A stretch of DNA of 64,000 nucleotides, from contig DATJBS010000012.1 in the NCBI GenBank assembly GCA_035515235.1, forward strand, positions 124,001-188,000. The letters are read 5' to 3'. Both the position numbers and the translations under genes were made by a program. This document shows, piece by piece, positions 25,139 through 33,897 of the stretch (positions are counted from its first letter, which is position 1; each line of letters begins with the position of its first letter). Source of the stretch: JAMLHH01 sp035515235. Its GTDB lineage: Bacteria; Bacteroidota; Bacteroidia; Chitinophagales; JADIYW01. Below the pieces are notes generated by a model that saw nothing but the letters and a program-made list of their open reading frames with translations, had not been told where the DNA came from and did not search any database.

Positions 25139-27343
25139 ATGAATGGCAAGCAACTACTATCGACCTTAAAATTTAACGAAGCATACGCTAAATTTAACCA
25201 CACTACCAACAAATTAGAAACGTGGGAAGAGTCTTGTGAAGACGTGATGTCCATGCATTATAATAAGTTTTCGAAACTCAATAACTGGGATGAAATTGAA
25301 CCTTATTATATCAGTGCTTTAAATGCTTACAAGAAACAAGAGATTTTAGCATCACAAAGAAATTTACAATTTAGAGAAAGGTCTATTTCTAAACACAATT
25401 GTAAACTATATAATTGCGCTGTTACTTATGTAGATCGTCCAGAGGTTTTCAAACAAATTTTTTGGGTACTATTATGCGGTTCTGGTGTAGGTTTTTCTGT
25501 AGAGAAGAGATTCATCAAGAAACTACCCAATCTTAAAAGAAGAATAGATATCTCCGCTGTAAGTTTAGCACAAGTTCATGTCGTTGAAGATAGTATTGAA
25601 GGCTGGGCTGAAGCTATTGATACTTTAATACAATCTTACTTTAATGGCAACGCCAAAGTTCTTTTTGATTACTCTAAAGTTAGACCGAAAAATGCTTTAA
25701 TAGCTGATGAGTTTTTAGCTCCAGGTTCTGATGGATTGAAAAAATCTATAGAGTTGATCGATAAGTTATTGACTGACAAAGTAGATAGAAATGATTTCGT
25801 TTTGACTTCTTTGGATTGTCATGACTTAATATGCTTGTTATCTGATGCAGTATTGTCAGGAGGTATAAGAAGAAGTGCATTGATTTCTTTGTTTGATAAA
25901 GACGACGAATTGATGCTGACTTGTAAAACTGGCAATTGGTTTATAGATGCACCTTGGAGAGCAAGAAGTAATAATTCAGCTAAATTATTGAAAGATTCTT
26001 TGACCAAACAAGAATTAGATTCTTACAAAGAATATATCAAACAGTTTGGTGAGCCGGGTATACTATTGGTAGATGATATTGATATGATGTGTAATCCTTG
26101 TGTGGAAATTGGTTTTATTCCAAGAAATCCTCGTACTGGAAATTCATGTTGGTCATTTTGTAATTTGAATGAAATCATCGGTTCAAAAGCTACAACAGAA
26201 GAGAAGTTTTATGAAGCATGTAGAAATGCTGCCATCATTGGTACTTTTCAAGCGAGCTATACTAGTTTTTCATTTTTAGGAGAAGATACAGAAGAACTTA
26301 TCCGTTGGGAGGCACTTTTAGGAGTTTCTATTACTGGAATTATGGATAATCCTGATATTCTTTTAAACTCAGAAATTTTAGCAAAAGGAGCGGAGATTGT
26401 TAAAGAAACGAATAAATTGATTGCTGACTTAATCGGTATCAATCAAGCCGCAAGAACAACATGTATCAAACCTTCAGGAAATGCTTCAGTATTGGCTAAG
26501 ACATCTTCTGGTTGCCATCCTGCACATGCGAGAAATTATTTCAGAATAGTTCAATTAAATAAAATCACACCGGTTGCAACATATCTAAATGATCATTATG
26601 GTGAATTGTTAGAAGATAGTGTATGGTCTGCGAGTCAGTCGGATTATGCTTGTTATATTCCAATAACAGAAAATGATAATGTTCTTATTAAGAAGCAAAT
26701 GGATGAAATTGATTTCTTAGAATATGTGAAATTAATTTACAACTCATGGGTTCTTCCTGGGACGAACAAACATTTAGGTTACAGTAATTCTGTCACTCAT
26801 AATGTGAGTAATACCGTAACAGTAACTGATTGGGACAGAGTGTTTGATTATATTTATGAGAATAAAGAGCATTTTTGTGGATTGTCATTTATGCCCAATA
26901 CAGGAGATAAAATATACAAACAAGCTCCTTTTACAGAAGTGTTAATGGTTAATGAGCTTACTGAGAAATATCAAGATGCTGCAATATTTGCATCTGGATT
27001 GATTGTAGATGCTCTTCATCATTTCAATAATGATTTATGGGATGTATGTAGTGCAGTAATTGACAAGAACTATAAATTATCTGGAGATAGATATACGATT
27101 TTATTGAAGAAAGATATTATTCTAAGAATAGAGAAATTTGCTAAAAACTACTTCAATGGCAATTTGGAAGACACTATTTCTTGTTTGAAAGATGTACACT
27201 TATACCACAAATGGGTAAAGATCAATAGAGCTTTAGAGAAAAATCCAGTTGATTTTGATGAGATTAATTATCCTAAAAGATTTCAAAATGCAGATGAATT
27301 ATCAGCTGTAGCTTGCTCAGGTGGAGCTTGTGAGATTTTTTAG
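25139..27343 (+). CDS. nrdJ: adenosylcobalamin-dependent ribonucleoside-triphosphate reductase (class II, monomeric)
   Basis: About 734 residues, close to the monomeric Lactobacillus-type RTPR. The glycyl/thiyl barrel shows KLYNCAVTYV with a redox Cys, CGSGVGFSVE, the thiyl-radical region MMCNPCVEIGF and the RTTCIKPSGNASVLA loop. The C-terminal redox pair is in ACSGGACEIF. It makes dNTPs and does not need oxygen. I used the ATG at 25139; a TTG three codons earlier is possible. A terminator follows 20 bases after the stop. No thioredoxin gene is adjacent. Confidence 0.93.
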   Translation: MNGKQLLSTLKFNEAYAKFNHTTNKLETWEESCEDVMSMHYNKFSKLNNWDEIEPYYISALNAYKKQEILASQRNLQFRERSISKHNCKLYNCAVTYVDRPEVFKQIFWVLLCGSGVGFSVEKRFIKKLPNLKRRIDISAVSLAQVHVVEDSIEGWAEAIDTLIQSYFNGNAKVLFDYSKVRPKNALIADEFLAPGSDGLKKSIELIDKLLTDKVDRNDFVLTSLDCHDLICLLSDAVLSGGIRRSALISLFDKDDELMLTCKTGNWFIDAPWRARSNNSAKLLKDSLTKQELDSYKEYIKQFGEPGILLVDDIDMMCNPCVEIGFIPRNPRTGNSCWSFCNLNEIIGSKATTEEKFYEACRNAAIIGTFQASYTSFSFLGEDTEELIRWEALLGVSITGIMDNPDILLNSEILAKGAEIVKETNKLIADLIGINQAARTTCIKPSGNASVLAKTSSGCHPAHARNYFRIVQLNKITPVATYLNDHYGELLEDSVWSASQSDYACYIPITENDNVLIKKQMDEIDFLEYVKLIYNSWVLPGTNKHLGYSNSVTHNVSNTVTVTDWDRVFDYIYENKEHFCGLSFMPNTGDKIYKQAPFTEVLMVNELTEKYQDAAIFASGLIVDALHHFNNDLWDVCSAVIDKNYKLSGDRYTILLKKDIILRIEKFAKNYFNGNLEDTISCLKDVHLYHKWVKINRALEKNPVDFDEINYPKRFQNADELSAVACSGGACEIF

Positions 27344-27362
27344 AATTTAAATAAATTTATAG

Positions 27363-27396
27363 AGGCTACTTTTAGAAATAGATGTAGCCTTTTTTA
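27363..27396 (+). terminator. nrdJ terminator
   Basis: AGGCTAC (27363-27369) and GTAGCCT (27384-27390) pair over 7 bases, followed by TTTTTT. It overlaps the last bases of the convergent WYL gene. Confidence 0.8.
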
Positions 27397-28293
27397 TTTG
27401 TACAGCTTCAAAGCTTTCGTAAAAGTGTTTTTTAGCTCGTTGATTAAACTCTGTGGTTGAACAACTTGGACATTTTCTCCTAAAGAGAGTAGCTCCATTT
27501 TAAAGTCATGAGTGAGAAATATTCGAAGACTAATTCTTACTTCTTTTTCATTATCAACAAGAATTTCTTGTGAATCATGTAGAGGTAAGGTTTTGATATA
27601 TTTCCCTTGAACAGGCGTAAAAGATAAAATCACTTCCTCGGCTTTTTGACCATCAGGACTGATGATACCGAAGCTGTATTTGAAATATTCATTAACATCA
27701 AAATCTGCTGGAATTTTAAAATTCTTTTTTTGGATGTCTAAATATCTCAATCGATCTAAAGCAAAAGTTTTGATTTTATTGTCTTTTAAATCTTTGGCCA
27801 AAACGTACCATCTATTCTTCGACTCCTTTAATGCATAAGGTTCTACTTGACGATTTTCTCCATGCTCTTCACCAAATTTTTGATAAGTAAATTTGATTTG
27901 AAGCTTATTTTTAATGGCTTTTAAAATACCATTTAAGTTTTCAGTTCCTTGAGGTTTTCTAGTTTCAAAATGAATATGATTGGATAATTTATCTGATATA
28001 TTTAAGGCATTATAAGTATCAAAAGCTTCAATGATTCTTTCAAAAGCTTTATCTAATTTATCATATTCTACTACATATACTTTCTTAGAATAATCATAGT
28101 TGATTACGATGTTATAGATTTTTTCAATGTCATCTAAATCTCTTTGAAACGTACGTTTTGATATGGTGTATTTGTCTCCATATATTTCTGATTGCAACTC
28201 CAAATAATCAGAAACCTCATCAAATGTAGATGGATGTATTCTCAGCTTATGGATAATATGGTGATATCTCGCTATAGTTTCTCTTTTGGACAT
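27394..28293 (-). CDS. WYL-domain transcriptional regulator
   Basis: 299 residues. An N-terminal helix-turn-helix region (about 1-65, with SKRTFQRDLDDIEKIYNI, a DeoR/HTH_11-like recognition helix) is followed by a WYL domain (EPYALKESKNRWYVLAKD near 151-168, FALDRLRYLD) and a WCX-type C-terminus. WYL proteins sense nucleic acid or nucleotide ligands and often control defence genes. It is the third minus-strand gene after the UDG-like and KAP genes, 92 bases beyond the KAP stop. Its upstream DNA is filled by nested inverted repeats, a likely operator or terminator. Confidence 0.88.
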   Translation of the reverse strand: MSKRETIARYHHIIHKLRIHPSTFDEVSDYLELQSEIYGDKYTISKRTFQRDLDDIEKIYNIVINYDYSKKVYVVEYDKLDKAFERIIEAFDTYNALNISDKLSNHIHFETRKPQGTENLNGILKAIKNKLQIKFTYQKFGEEHGENRQVEPYALKESKNRWYVLAKDLKDNKIKTFALDRLRYLDIQKKNFKIPADFDVNEYFKYSFGIISPDGQKAEEVILSFTPVQGKYIKTLPLHDSQEILVDNEKEVRISLRIFLTHDFKMELLSLGENVQVVQPQSLINELKNTFTKALKLYK

Positions 28294-28319
28294 GAGGGCT
28301 TTTTTGAAGAATGGTGTTG

Positions 28320-28388
28320 TAATCTCCGCAAATTATGCGGTGAATGGAGTGGCTAATCACCGCGATGGGTTTTGAAGGTTGGAGATTA
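28320..28388. promoter_or_regulatory. nested inverted repeats between the KAP and WYL genes
   Basis: The outer arms TAATCTCC (28320-28327) and GGAGATTA (28381-28388) enclose GCGGTGA (28337-28343) paired with TCACCGC (28357-28363). Within it a competing hairpin CCGCA-AATTA-TGCGG (28326-28340) overlaps the first inner arm. The KAP stop codon lies inside the outer arm, and the WYL ATG is 27 bases from the other side. Two mutually exclusive hairpins would suit an attenuator or a protein-binding site. The block is more GC-rich than its flanks. Confidence 0.6.
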
Positions 28389-30323
28389 ATGTACTTTATA
28401 ATAATCCGAAACCTTGTTTTTTAAAATATCCAATCTAACTATAAAGCGATACATATCAGAAATAACTAAGCTTAAATTTTTTATATTTTCATCTTTGTAA
28501 AACTCATCTATGTTAGGAAGTGTCAAGTATGAATAGATACTTAAAACATATTCGTTATGTCTAATATCCACATGCTTATAAAAAGTACTATGATTGAAGT
28601 TAGGATATTTTATAATATAGTATCCATATTCTTTTTCAATTGCATTTAATTCAGCTTCAAATCCAGCTTCTATTATAATACTTTGCATAGATGTGTTGCC
28701 TTTAGTAGGAGTCATCCATCTTTCAGAAGAAATAATAAGTCTAATAGCGCCTTCATAGGGTTGAGAAAATAATTTTATCAAACTTATGTCGTTTCTTTCT
28801 GTAAATTTTATAAAGGCATTGGCTATAACTTTTCTACCATTATCATTAATATATTTTGCAATATCTGGTAGTTCTTTTTTTAATTGTGGAATTAATAAGT
28901 TTCTTAAATTTTTCAAAAAATTTCCTCTGTGATAATCAATAATAGGTTTATCAAATGCTTCAAGATTTGTTACCGACGAAAGAGAAATTATGGAATTGAT
29001 TGTATCTTCAATATCTTCACCTTTAGCTGTTATTGAATTCTTTAATGTATTTAGCAACCTTGAAATACTTAAAGCACGTTTCTTCAAATAGTGGTCATTT
29101 TCACAAAGTCTGAATAAGACTTTTTCCCATTCTTCGTCAAACTCTTCAGAGTTGTTTAGTTTTTCAACACTTTGTGCATCAAGCTGTTTTAAGTTCATCT
29201 GCAAAGCCACTTTTTCATCCCACTTATCAAATGATGAATAAAGAGATAAAAGCCTGTAAACAGGAGGATAAGCTATTTGAATACTTACTAAAGCAAAATT
29301 TACCAACAATTCTAATTCATCATTTAATTGGTCGTTTTCAGTGCTATCATTTTTAGCAGAATTGATACATTTAATTAGTGAAAGAGAATTCATTAATCTT
29401 TTTAAAGCTCTTGGATTTGAACCTACCGAAAGATTTGATATTTCTGAAAACTGAGAAATCAGTTTTACATCATTTGCATTTTTATCAGAAATATAATCTA
29501 TAGAAATAAGACTATCTTTTAAAAAAGTATCAATTTTATAACTAGTAACGGGCATTGAGAAAGGTACTTGAATTATTTTGTCGAAAAATGATCTAAACTC
29601 TCTTTCGTTTTGTTCAGATATTTTACCAAATTTCGGTTCAAGTCCTTTGATAACTACATCGTAGTCTATTGCTAAAATAAAAACACAGTTTTTTAAGGTG
29701 AATATATTTTTTATAAGTTCTAAAAGTTGAACAGCAACGGGAGGGTCAATCCTATCTAAATCATCAATAAAAAAAATGAATCCTTGTTTATGGCTATCTT
29801 TTGTTAAGCAATTTGTTATTATTTCTTCTAGTTCATCTCTAATTTTACTAATTGTAACTTCTTCATCTTGATTGATTGATTTTACAACTTCATCATAACC
29901 TGTACTAGTAAAACTATTAAAAGAACTAGCAACTTTTAATACAGATAATCCAAACTTTTTTACATTTTTTAAAAGTTTTATTACCTTTTCCTTATCAATA
30001 TTAGCAGTTTTTGAAACTTCCTCAATTAGTTTAGTTATGATGTCAATTAGGGTAGTAGAGGCGTCTTTCATTAAAGCATATTCCCAAGTGTTTAACCAAA
30101 CAGAATAGTATTTTGATTTTTCTCTATCACTCAAATTCTTTTTTAGACTATTCATCAAAGAAGTCTTACCGCTTCCCCATTCTCCTTGCAGAGAAATTGT
30201 AATTGGAGTATTAGTATTATCTATAAATGTTGTAAGTCCCTTTTCAAAAGGTTCAATGCCAAAATTATCTTTTTCACCAAGAGATACATTTCTTGGGATA
30301 TCTGTTATGCTTGATTTTTTCAT
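28386..30323 (-). CDS. KAP-family P-loop NTPase
   Basis: 645 residues. The Walker A motif is GEWGSGKTSLMNSL (47-60), and Walker B is GFIFFIDDLDRIDPP (about 181-195), the KAP signature hhhDDLDR. A helical region around 110-145 sits where many KAP proteins carry paired transmembrane helices, but here it is only weakly hydrophobic. The C-terminal 300 residues are not recognised. KAP NTPases include the phage-exclusion protein PifA and occur in other mobile-element and defence contexts. It starts 36 bases after the UDG-like gene on the same strand, so the pair looks like one transcript. Confidence 0.85.
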   Translation of the reverse strand: MKKSSITDIPRNVSLGEKDNFGIEPFEKGLTTFIDNTNTPITISLQGEWGSGKTSLMNSLKKNLSDREKSKYYSVWLNTWEYALMKDASTTLIDIITKLIEEVSKTANIDKEKVIKLLKNVKKFGLSVLKVASSFNSFTSTGYDEVVKSINQDEEVTISKIRDELEEIITNCLTKDSHKQGFIFFIDDLDRIDPPVAVQLLELIKNIFTLKNCVFILAIDYDVVIKGLEPKFGKISEQNEREFRSFFDKIIQVPFSMPVTSYKIDTFLKDSLISIDYISDKNANDVKLISQFSEISNLSVGSNPRALKRLMNSLSLIKCINSAKNDSTENDQLNDELELLVNFALVSIQIAYPPVYRLLSLYSSFDKWDEKVALQMNLKQLDAQSVEKLNNSEEFDEEWEKVLFRLCENDHYLKKRALSISRLLNTLKNSITAKGEDIEDTINSIISLSSVTNLEAFDKPIIDYHRGNFLKNLRNLLIPQLKKELPDIAKYINDNGRKVIANAFIKFTERNDISLIKLFSQPYEGAIRLIISSERWMTPTKGNTSMQSIIIEAGFEAELNAIEKEYGYYIIKYPNFNHSTFYKHVDIRHNEYVLSIYSYLTLPNIDEFYKDENIKNLSLVISDMYRFIVRLDILKNKVSDYYKVH

Positions 30324-30359
30324 TTATCTTGAATATTTATAATTTATTTCTAAGACTAT

Positions 30360-31145
30360 TTAATTTACACTTAGCAATGCTTTGTCGAAAACTTTGTACC
30401 AATTTTCTTTTATATCATTTCTTTTTTTGAATCTAGCTTTAGGATGATATAGATTGTAAATTTGAATATTTTCAAATTGTTTAGGATGATTTTTTCGCAA
30501 ATTGTTTAAATTTTTTGCTGTATTTGAAACATCAAAGCAAAATATTATTTGAGGTTTAAATATCTCAATTTCTTTTAAAAGAAACATTTCCATACATTCT
30601 ATATTTCTTTCTTTAGGTAATCTTTCTTCTTTTTCAGGCTTACATTTTACTGAATTAGTCACGAGAACATTTGAAAGGTTATACTTTTTCATTAAATGTA
30701 TAAATGAGTTAGCATAAGCATCATTCGATGATTCAGGAAATATTTCTAAATTTTTTGCTACTTTTTTATTATCTAAATAATCTTCAATCTTCCCAAACCA
30801 ATAGTTTAATCGTGGAAATACTAACGTTTTATTAAAAAAATTTCTATGCAAATTCCAGTCTTTCCCTGGATTTTCTAATAGAAAAATAATAGGAGTGTCG
30901 TTTCCGTTCTCAATAGGTTTGATTTTGACGTCTGAGTTTTTTTGTAGTAACTTATTAAAGTCAGATGTATGGCTAAATCCAGACATGAGATTGCATTCAT
31001 TTCCTTTTATATCACATAAATTACAAACTCCAACTAAATCAGCTTCCGAAAAATCTTCTATTAGGTTTATATCAGAATTTTGATCATTTAAAATAAATAA
31101 GTTTTTGTAGAAATATTTTTTTAATTCGTTTAAGCTATTTGACAT
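30360..31145 (-). CDS. uracil-DNA glycosylase superfamily protein (family 4-like, Fe-S)
   Basis: 261 residues. Motif 1 reads LLENPGKDW (E91, P93, G94), matching the GExPG motif of family 4 UDGs. VTNSVKCKPEKEERLP then aligns with ITNxVKCRPPxNRxP, KEIEIFKPQIIFCF with the central strand, and YHPKAR (H234) with the catalytic HP motif. The four cysteines expected for a 4Fe-4S cluster are present: CNLC (C41, C44), C168 and C184, the last two separated by 15 residues as in UDGa. Overall similarity is low, and the conserved GRPF loop is replaced. It lies upstream of the KAP NTPase gene; uracil removal is not proven. Confidence 0.7.
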   Translation of the reverse strand: MSNSLNELKKYFYKNLFILNDQNSDINLIEDFSEADLVGVCNLCDIKGNECNLMSGFSHTSDFNKLLQKNSDVKIKPIENGNDTPIIFLLENPGKDWNLHRNFFNKTLVFPRLNYWFGKIEDYLDNKKVAKNLEIFPESSNDAYANSFIHLMKKYNLSNVLVTNSVKCKPEKEERLPKERNIECMEMFLLKEIEIFKPQIIFCFDVSNTAKNLNNLRKNHPKQFENIQIYNLYHPKARFKKRNDIKENWYKVFDKALLSVN

Positions 31146-31339
31146 TTTATTAAAGAGTTAAGTTAAGAAAGTAAATTGTGATTTTGATAGTTTTTTAATT
31201 CATTTTTATAATGCTGGATGATGCTTTTTAGTCGGACTTTTATCAAATACTGTATCCAAAGTATAAGTCCTTTTAAAATTAGGAACGATAATTCAGATCA
31301 CAGCTAAAATATGTTTGTTTGAAGTTGATGCTAAGTGTA

Positions 31340-31646
31340 TTAACGACTATAGCGCTCTCCTGTTTTCTTACATTTTTTATCGTAAGTAACAATGTAAGAG
31401 CCTTTCTTTACATTAAAAGTAGAACCAGAAGCTGATTTAAAATCAAGACCTGAACTATATAACTCAGCAATTTTTTTGCTATTCTTGTCATAAGTTTGGA
31501 TGTAAGACCCTTTCTCCACAACGAAAAAGTCTCCTGCAACACCTAATAAGCCTAAGCCCGAGGCATACAGTTCGGAAATCGTTTTTACCGCTGGAGTCAA
31601 AAACTTGTAAATAACTCCCTTTTTGTTGAACGTCTGAAATTGGCAT
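31340..31646 (-). pseudogene. short repeat protein, frameshifted (KGSYI-YDK repeats)
   Basis: Two overlapping frames together encode three units of about 34 residues, each with the pattern KGSYxxxYDxxxKxxxExYxSGL followed by a GxxFxVx strand. The first unit starts at ATG 31646 (MPISDVQQKGSYLQVFDSSGK). The frame breaks in a run of five A on the minus strand (31582-31586), after which the other frame continues KTISELYASGLGLLGV to the end. Removing one A restores a single protein of about 100 residues. Similar small repeat proteins occur in Bacteroidota, but their function is unknown. A sequencing error or slippage-tolerant expression is an alternative to decay. Confidence 0.7.
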
Positions 31647-31826
31647 ATAATTTATTTTTTTAATTTTACGCTTACTCTTATCGGTTTTAAGCAATCCCGT
31701 ATTTATTTAAACTTTATTCAATTATTTAGAGTTAAAACAATCTTTTTACAGCGACTATCCAACTTAAAGAATTAATTACTCAAAAGCCAAATATAAAATA
31801 TTTCCATTTAGTTTAATAAGTTTTTT

Positions 31827-32153
31827 TTATTGCTTTTCTTCCTTTATTTCACAATGAATCAAATTTAAATTAAATAGCATTTCATAATTATCATACTCAG
31901 AGGTACGGAAACTTAATTTATCACCTTCAATATATATTTTTAAGAGAAGTGTGGACTTAGAAAATTCTAAATCATAAAACTCAAATTCCTCTAATTCTTT
32001 TATTCCTTCTTTCACAAGGATTTTTAAAAGTAAATCAGGAGCTAGATAAATATATAAACCAATTTCTTTGCCTTCATATTCGAAAAATAATTTGTACAGT
32101 CCATCGTAAGTTAATTTATATGGATTGACCTCTAACATTTTTTCTACTATCAT
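31827..32153 (-). CDS. small acidic protein of unknown function
   Basis: 108 residues, rich in Leu, Glu and Tyr, without a signal peptide or membrane segment and with alternating strand-like stretches (GLYIYLAPDLLLKILV, KSTLLLKIYIEGDKLSF). It resembles cognate immunity or contact-system proteins only in size and charge, and no motif is recognised. It is isolated, with 180 bases of AT-rich DNA before the repeat-protein pseudogene and more than 400 bases on the other side. Coding is supported mainly by its uninterrupted frame. Confidence 0.5.
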   Translation of the reverse strand: MIVEKMLEVNPYKLTYDGLYKLFFEYEGKEIGLYIYLAPDLLLKILVKEGIKELEEFEFYDLEFSKSTLLLKIYIEGDKLSFRTSEYDNYEMLFNLNLIHCEIKEEKQ

Positions 32154-32601
32154 TTCTATTGATTTTTATTTAATGCCTACTCTGTTCAGTTTTCAGCTTC
32201 TCTTATTATTTATCAAATGTAATAAGTAAGCACGCCAAAACATGTCGTAGTTGGTTTTGCTTTCAGATATAATCGAAATATTCCTTTTTATCTGTGAATT
32301 AGTAAAGTGTGTTGGATGTTATTTAATGAAACTACTAAATAGAAGTATGTATTTTAAAAGTGATATTGATCGATAAAAGTGACTAAGGCTGTCTCAGGTT
32401 CATTTAAAATATGAATCTTTATATGCTTCATTCAATCAATCTTTGTATAAATAAGCACATCCAAATCTACTTATTAAAGCATTTTATGCACTAACAAAGA
32501 TTTTTCATTCATTTTTTTGCTTATTTCAACAAAAGGATAGGATGAGAAATGAAAAGAGAAATTTCAGATAAAAATATAAGATTATCTAGAAGTAAATTAT
32601 T
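32154..32601. other. 448-base AT-rich gap in the accessory stretch
   Basis: I see no gene here. One notable string is AAGGCTGTCTCAGG (32386-32399), which resembles the ends and 3' flanks of several IS families, but no matching inverted partner or transposase was found. Inverted stretches AAAGATT / AATCTTT occur near 32440-32512. It may be the residue of an old insertion. Confidence 0.35.
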
Positions 32602-32919
32602 CTATTTTATCTGATTCATTTTTTCTGGATTCTGATGACAATCAAAAACATTGACAATGTCTATTCGACTTTTATTTGAGTTTATTCAAAAAATGATTTT
32701 GTAATTTTTAAAGACTAAATATCTAAAACCTTGAGGTCTATTAGACAATTGAATCTCCTTTTGTCCGATGTTTGGGTTTTTATTTAATGAAATTGTTTTG
32801 TCTATTATTCCATCTACAAGCTTTTGAACTACATCATAGCTTGCTTCTGTTTCAAAATAATTAAAAATGTCGGTCAATTGATTTTCTGCAAAAGTTGTCC
32901 AATAAACCTTCCAACTCAT
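32602..32919 (-). pseudogene. RelE/ParE-family toxin, interrupted by in-frame TGA
   Basis: The first 77 codons encode a ParE-like toxin (VYWTTFAENQLTDIFNYFE, GIIDKTISLNKNPNIGQKE, FRYLVFKNYKIIF). A TGA at 32686-32688 then stops it where family members have a Trp (YKIIYWI). The same frame continues for 27 codons with the expected last strand, INSNKSRIDIVNVFDCHQNP, to a TAG at 32602. A single TGG to TGA change would explain this. The truncated product lacks the final strand, which normally carries part of the ribosome or gyrase contact face. Its start overlaps the antitoxin stop (ATGA). Confidence 0.82.
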
Positions 32920-33152
32920 TTTTCGAATTTTAATTTTAAGTCAGTAGCTAGAATGACTCGATCATTTTCTGAATCTTCTAATGCTTGATCTATTTCACGA
33001 TTAAGCTGATCGATATCATTTGATGAGTTGGTTTTAGAAAACAGTTCTGATTTTTGAATTTTCAACATTTCTTCAAAACCACTTATTCTTTCCTCATTTT
33101 GTATTCTCAGAAACTCTTGGATAAATGATATTTTCCTAGTTTGCAAGTCCAT
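32916..33152 (-). CDS. antitoxin of the ParE-like pair
   Basis: 78 residues, highly charged and helical (MDLQTRKISFIQEFLRIQNEERISGFEEMLKIQ ...). The small size, position directly before a ParE-like toxin and ATGA overlap are typical of Bacteroidota antitoxins of this class. The middle part is rich in Ser, Asn and Glu and probably disordered; the C-terminal helix would wrap the toxin. Because the toxin is truncated, this gene may now be neutral or may neutralise a related toxin elsewhere. Confidence 0.75.
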   Translation of the reverse strand: MDLQTRKISFIQEFLRIQNEERISGFEEMLKIQKSELFSKTNSSNDIDQLNREIDQALEDSENDRVILATDLKLKFEK

Positions 33153-33276
33153 AACATTTCATTTTTTCAAAAATACAATATATTTGCATTTTTGGCTACT
33201 TTACGTATTCAATATTGGTCTGTTTCTTTTGCTTATTCTATATACTTAAATAAATTTAAAGCAGAAAAATAAATCC

Positions 33277-33897
33277 TTATTTTTTCATCCTATTCAATTC
33301 TTCCATCTTCTTTTTTGCTTCTGTAAATATCGCTTCTATAGGTTCTGCACTTTCAAATAAGATAGTGTTATTGTCACTCTTACTATTATCGTTCCTAATC
33401 AACCAACTTGTCTTTCCTTCTACAGTTTCATAACCCACCATCAAGCCACCCCGTAATTTATATTTATTCCCTCTATAATTATAAATAAATTGTTTGCTTT
33501 CCATTCCATCAAAAGATTTGAAATTATCTTTCAGTTTATTAAATGCTAGTAGAAAATCTTCTTTTTCTTCCTTTTTTAATGTTGTAATTTCTTTTAAAAC
33601 CTTTAGAATATCGCTGTACTTAATATCAGGGAAAGGTTCAAAAGTTTTGTCTTCTATTACTATTTGAAAAATATAGGTGAAAGTGTTTCCGTTGGGAATT
33701 TTTCTAATTCTTGTTTCAGCTGTTCCAAGGGTGTACTTTAAATCGGATAACTTGATGTCTTCAAATTTTATATTTTTTGCAGAGTTAGAGTCAACAGTAT
33801 TTTTTTGAACAACTACAGCTTCTGTTTTTGTGTATTGTGCATAGACAGTATTTGACAGGATTGCCAAAGTTGAAATAATGAGGAACTTTTTTACCAT
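33277..33897 (-). CDS. secreted protein of unknown function
   Basis: 206 residues with a clear signal peptide (MVKKFLIISTLAILSNTVYAQ, cleavage after YA). The mature part is Lys/Glu-rich and alternates strands and helices (FTYIFQIVIEDKTFEPFPDIKYSDILKVL). I recognise no family. It stands alone between the toxin-antitoxin pair and ytoQ. Confidence 0.6.
   Translation of the reverse strand: MVKKFLIISTLAILSNTVYAQYTKTEAVVVQKNTVDSNSAKNIKFEDIKLSDLKYTLGTAETRIRKIPNGNTFTYIFQIVIEDKTFEPFPDIKYSDILKVLKEITTLKKEEKEDFLLAFNKLKDNFKSFDGMESKQFIYNYRGNKYKLRGGLMVGYETVEGKTSWLIRNDNSKSDNNTILFESAEPIEAIFTEAKKKMEELNRMKK

Noticed and set aside
32386..32399. IS-end-like string AAGGCTGTCTCAGG
   Set aside because: No inverted partner, target duplication or transposase fragment was found nearby; the match is too short to call.
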